From: Pelagomonas calceolata
Taxonomy: Eukaryota > Sar > Pelagophyceae > Pelagomonadales > Pelagomonadaceae
Direction of reading: 5' to 3'
Length of the DNA stretch: 64,000 bases
NCBI GenBank assembly: GCA_918797485.1
Contig: CAKKNE010000003.1
Coordinates: 3,162,001-3,226,000 of the forward strand
Of this stretch, positions 60,644 through 64,000 are shown in pieces (within the stretch, counting starts at the first letter, position 1; the number at the start of each line of letters is the position of its first letter). The notes below the pieces were generated by a model. It did not search any database. It had not been told where the DNA came from and worked only from the letters and a program-made list of their open reading frames with translations. The position numbers and the translations under genes were made by a program.

Positions 60644-62130
60644 CTAAAAAGACGCGCGTTATGCGAAAGATACTCTAGATATCTCTGGCCCGTGCCGCGG
60701 CGATGCATATTTGACTATTGCGTGCACATAATTCACCAGCTGCAATACATACAGGTAAAGTACGAATTAAGGGTTGTCGATGTGAGTGGGTGCTAAAAAA
60801 TACTAGGCTGTGATGTCACCGTGACGGTGCCAGCCTGAGCCTGAGTGCCTAGCCTGAAGCACTGGCACCCGGCGATCCTTCTCCACCGATTGATACTCTT
60901 GGTATCACTTCCACTGAAGAGGAAAGGAAGAGCAGGCTAAGGCTAACAAGAGAGTAAGCTTCAGCACTCCGTCAAGACCGTGACCCCGGGCCATTGAGCC
61001 CGGGCCTGGACCGACGGCGTGACTCGGGCTATGTGAACTTGAAAACTTGAAAGAGTTGGGTGATTTGTTCTCTGACCGAAAGAAACTTTAAGCGACCCCC
61101 CCCTAACCCCATCAAACATGGGAGAAACTATTTCGTTAGACGACTACACTACGCTGCCGGGGAAGTCCGGAGCTACACACTCTATTTCCCTATGCATCGC
61201 AACAACCCGCACTTGTATTACCCGGCGCCCGGGCCAACTTGCCAGTGAACTTGAAGGCTACTAGTACTTCCTGAGGTGAAAACTCCGAGTCCCCTAGATA
61301 TATATCTTCAACGCCATAGCCCCCTATTGCCGGAACTATGACTACGTTACTCTCGCCTCTCAGCCGCACCTATACCAGCGGCCGGCACGTGCCAGTCACG
61401 GTGCCCAGCGGAGCCGGTATTTCCCTATATCCCGTATCTTCTTGCTTATCCAAGTGGATCAAGCCCGGCGCTAAGTAGCCGTAAAACACCGGGGTGAACC
61501 TAAAGTAAGCGTGAGTTCACTTTATTCGCACCATAGGCCTGGGGTACTCCATGATCAAACCGTTCAAGTTGAACAGGCCTCAGGCCCGGGCTAACTATTA
61601 TCATCCTAACTATTGACGGACAATTTTCCTGTCCCAAACCCCATCAAACATGGGAGAAACTATTTCGTTAGATGACTACACTACGCTGCCAGTGCCGACG
61701 GGGAACTTGAAGTCCGAAGCTCAGGCTACTAGTACACTCACTGGCACTGGCAGGCTCTATTTCCCCCTGCATCGCAGATGCCATTATGTCTAGGGGGAAT
61801 AGGGACTAGTGAGGTAGGGCCCGGGGGCCGGGTACGCATGCGACCGGCGTCGGACGGAGGCTTCAAGTTGTAGCCCGAGGTCTTACTCAGGCTAGTAGGC
61901 CCGGCCCGGGCCCGGGCCGCCCGGGGCGGCTCCGAGTCTCAGGCTCAGGTCACCGGCACTTAAAACCCGCGAGCTGCGGCCATTTCCCGCCCCGATATCG
62001 ATTATTGTGCCCTGCAGCGTTCGGCAAGGTAATAGCAATAGAAAAAAAAATACAAGATACGTTAAACTTCCGGTTGCGGTACGTAGATATATATACGATA
62101 TATATACTACCTACTTGCAAAGCATCGCCG
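60644..62130. other. Repeat-rich intergenic region
   Basis: No gene. Contains copies of two dispersed repeats (61105-61202 and 61635-61782 of one family, 61273-61525 of another) and many short direct repeats built from CTGGCACTGG, GGCCCGGGC and CCTGAG. The TATATATACGATATATATA palindrome near 62087-62106, just before the IleRS start, could be its promoter. Confidence 0.55.
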
Positions 62131-64000
62131 ATGACCACTTCGGTCCGATAATCAAGCTTCTCCTTATTTACATTGTCCATAGGTTTTGGACTCCTGCTTA
62201 AACTTTCCAGAGGAAGAGGAAGTGATTTTAAGGTACTGGAAAGAAATAGATGCTTTCCGTACAAGTATCAGTCTCAGTGCAGGAAAGCCAGAGTACACTT
62301 TCTACGACGGGCCGCCCTTTGCGACCGGTTTGCCCCATTATGGGCACATCCTGGCTGGAACAATTAAAGATACCGTGACTCGGTATGCCCACCAGACTGG
62401 CCACAAGGTTTCACGTCGTTTTGGGTGGGACTGCCATGGTCTGCCAGTTGAATATGAGATTGATAAGGCTCTGGGCCTCAATTCACGAGAAGAAGTATTA
62501 GCAATGGGTATTGGGGTGTATAATTCGCACTGTCGGAGTATTGTTCAACGATACACACGTGAGTGGGAGACCGTTGTTACCCGTTTGGGGCGATGGATCG
62601 ACTTCGAGAATGACTACCGCACAATGGATTTGAGCTTTATGGAATCGGTCTGGTGGGTATTTAAAACTCTCTTTGATAAAGGACTTGTATACCGCGGGTA
62701 CAAGGTCATGCCATATTCAACAACTTGCGCCACGCCTTTGTCAAATTTTGAAGCTGGTCTAAATTACAAAGATGTGACCGATATTGCAGTTGTTGTGTCC
62801 TTCCCGCTACGGGATGAGCCAAACGTGAGCCTAGTAGCATGGACAACAACACCGTGGACTCTTCCATCAAATCTAGCGTTATGTGTCAATGCACATTTGA
62901 ACTACGTCCAGGTCCGTTCGGTCGCGGACAAGAAAATCTATATCGTCGCGGAGATGCGACTCACGCAACTATTTCCGGCGCTTCGGTCGAAGAAGTTTCA
63001 GCAAGGTGATGAAGCAAGGATATATGAGGTTCTTAAGTCCTTTAAGGGTGCTGAACTCGTTGGTCGAATGTATGAGCCCCTTTTTCACTTCTATGATAGC
63101 GCAGAGCGGCGCTCCTGTGCATTCAAAGTCATAGCAGATGAGTATGTAACAAGTGAGGCGGGCACCGGCATTGTGCACCAGGCTCCTGCTTTTGGCGAAG
63201 ATGATTATAGGGTCTGCGTAAGAAACAAGATCGTTGACGTCATAATGAACGGCGAGAGGAGCCTCCCTTGTCCCGTTGACGCCAATGGTCGCTTTGTCTC
63301 GCCAGTGTCTGGGGATTTACAGGGCATGCCGGTAAAGCTAGCTGACGCAGCAATTTGTTCATTGCTTCACAAGATGGGCCGACTCGTGCTCAAAGAGTCA
63401 CATGAACATAGTTACCCATTCTGCTGGCGCTCAGATACTCCACTGATTTACAAGGCGGTCCCCTCGTGGTTTGTCGCTGTAGAGACGATAAGAGAGAACC
63501 TCATACAGAATAATAAACAGACATACTGGGTCCCTGCATCCGTGCGAACTGTCAGAGTCCACAAAGCGCTTGGCCATTTGCCATAAATCCACTGGTGAAA
63601 CTCCGCACTAGGTGAAAGAGAAGCGGTTCCACAATTGGCTGGTTGACGCTAAAGATTGGGCTATTTCCAGAAATCGTTTCTGGGGCACTCCTATCCCTCT
63701 TTGGGTATCTGAAGACCACAAGGAGATGGTGGCTATAGGCTGCGTCGCAGAATTACGCGCAAAATGTGAGCTGGCAGATGGGTCTCAGATCCCGATGGAC
63801 TTGAGTGATTTGCATCGTGAAAGTGTGGACAGCCTGGTAGTGGCGTCGCCATCACGGTCAGGCGTATTTCTCCATCGTGTTGACGAGGTCTTTGACTGTT
63901 GGTTTGAATCAGGCTCCATGCCTTACGCACAGTTGCACTATCCATTTGAGTGCAGTGAAAAGGAGTTTTTGAAGAAGTTTCCAGCTGATTTCATTGCAGA
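62131..64000 (+). CDS. Isoleucyl-tRNA synthetase, N-terminal part (runs off the window)
   Basis: Model: join(62131..62142, 62183..63541, 63612..>64000). It charges tRNA-Ile with isoleucine. Exon 1 gives only MTTS; a 40-bp intron then leads to VLDSCLNFPEEEEVILRYWK. Class I motifs: YTFYDGPPFATGLPHYGHIL (HIGH-type motif as HYGH), RRFGWDCHGLPVEYEIDKAL, YRGYKVMPYSTTCATPLSNF and the editing domain with VAWTTTPWTLPSNLALCVN and GTGIVHQAPAFGEDDYRVC. The 70-bp intron at 63542-63611 joins TYWVPAS to VKEKRFHNWLVDAKDWAISR, NRFWGTPIPLWV, as in eukaryotic cytosolic IleRS. The KMSKS loop lies beyond the window. Wording matches the eukaryotic cytosolic form rather than a bacterial or plastid one. Introns here lack obvious introner ends. 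Confidence 0.9.

Overview
This window looks like nuclear DNA of a small, very GC-rich photosynthetic stramenopile. A pelagophyte of the Aureococcus type is my best guess, by inference rather than by any search. Reasons: mostly intronless genes packed on both strands with extreme GC at third codon positions; plastid-type proteins with hydrophobic, alanine-rich leaders (ferredoxin-sulfite reductase, a CbbY-like HAD phosphatase, a CpeT-like protein); ciliary or centrosomal genes (kinesin-9, two centrins, an Sfi1-like protein); and short introns that look like transposable 'introners', a hallmark described for Aureococcus and Micromonas.

Layout. 0-8 kb: end of a heavy-metal P-type ATPase, a tRNA m3C methyltransferase, ferredoxin-sulfite reductase, and a TPR-arginine methyltransferase. 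8-20 kb: a DUF285 fragment, a kinase-PP2C fusion, a SEL1L/Hrd3-like ERAD gene carrying a frameshift, a degenerate metallo-beta-lactamase, a HAD phosphatase and two unknown proteins. 20-21 kb: a tandem array of about 210-bp units. 21-27 kb: a RABL6-like GTPase, two adjacent centrin genes and an SRPK-like kinase. 27-33 kb: CpeT-like, eIF2-gamma, two short inverted-repeat transposons with intact target duplications, and a HAD-IIA hydrolase. 34-44 kb: a double-domain imidazoleglycerol-phosphate dehydratase, an unknown coiled-coil protein, SF3B3 and cystathionine gamma-synthase. 44-53 kb: an AP2-domain gene, an Sfi1-like protein, a kinesin-9 and a three-intron PP1-type phosphatase. From about 53 kb to the end the DNA is much less GC-rich, with long repeat-filled intergenic stretches and three long genes: PDZ-ankyrin-DSP, a NACHT-like NTPase with coiled coils, and isoleucyl-tRNA synthetase running off the window. 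Repeats shared between this part and the GC-rich part argue that both belong to one genome.

The most interesting signal is the introns. At least ten introns in seven or eight genes share one design: an 8-bp target duplication whose first copy begins with GT or GC and serves as the 5' splice site, then an element with terminal inverted repeats near CTGTGTGGAAATCAA and ending CACACAG, which supplies the 3' splice site. Removing element plus one target copy restores the expected protein exactly. Half of them use GC rather than GT donors. A second strong signal is a tandem IGPD protein in which the two family signatures have been split between the two halves. No rRNA, tRNA, CRISPR array or viral element was recognised.
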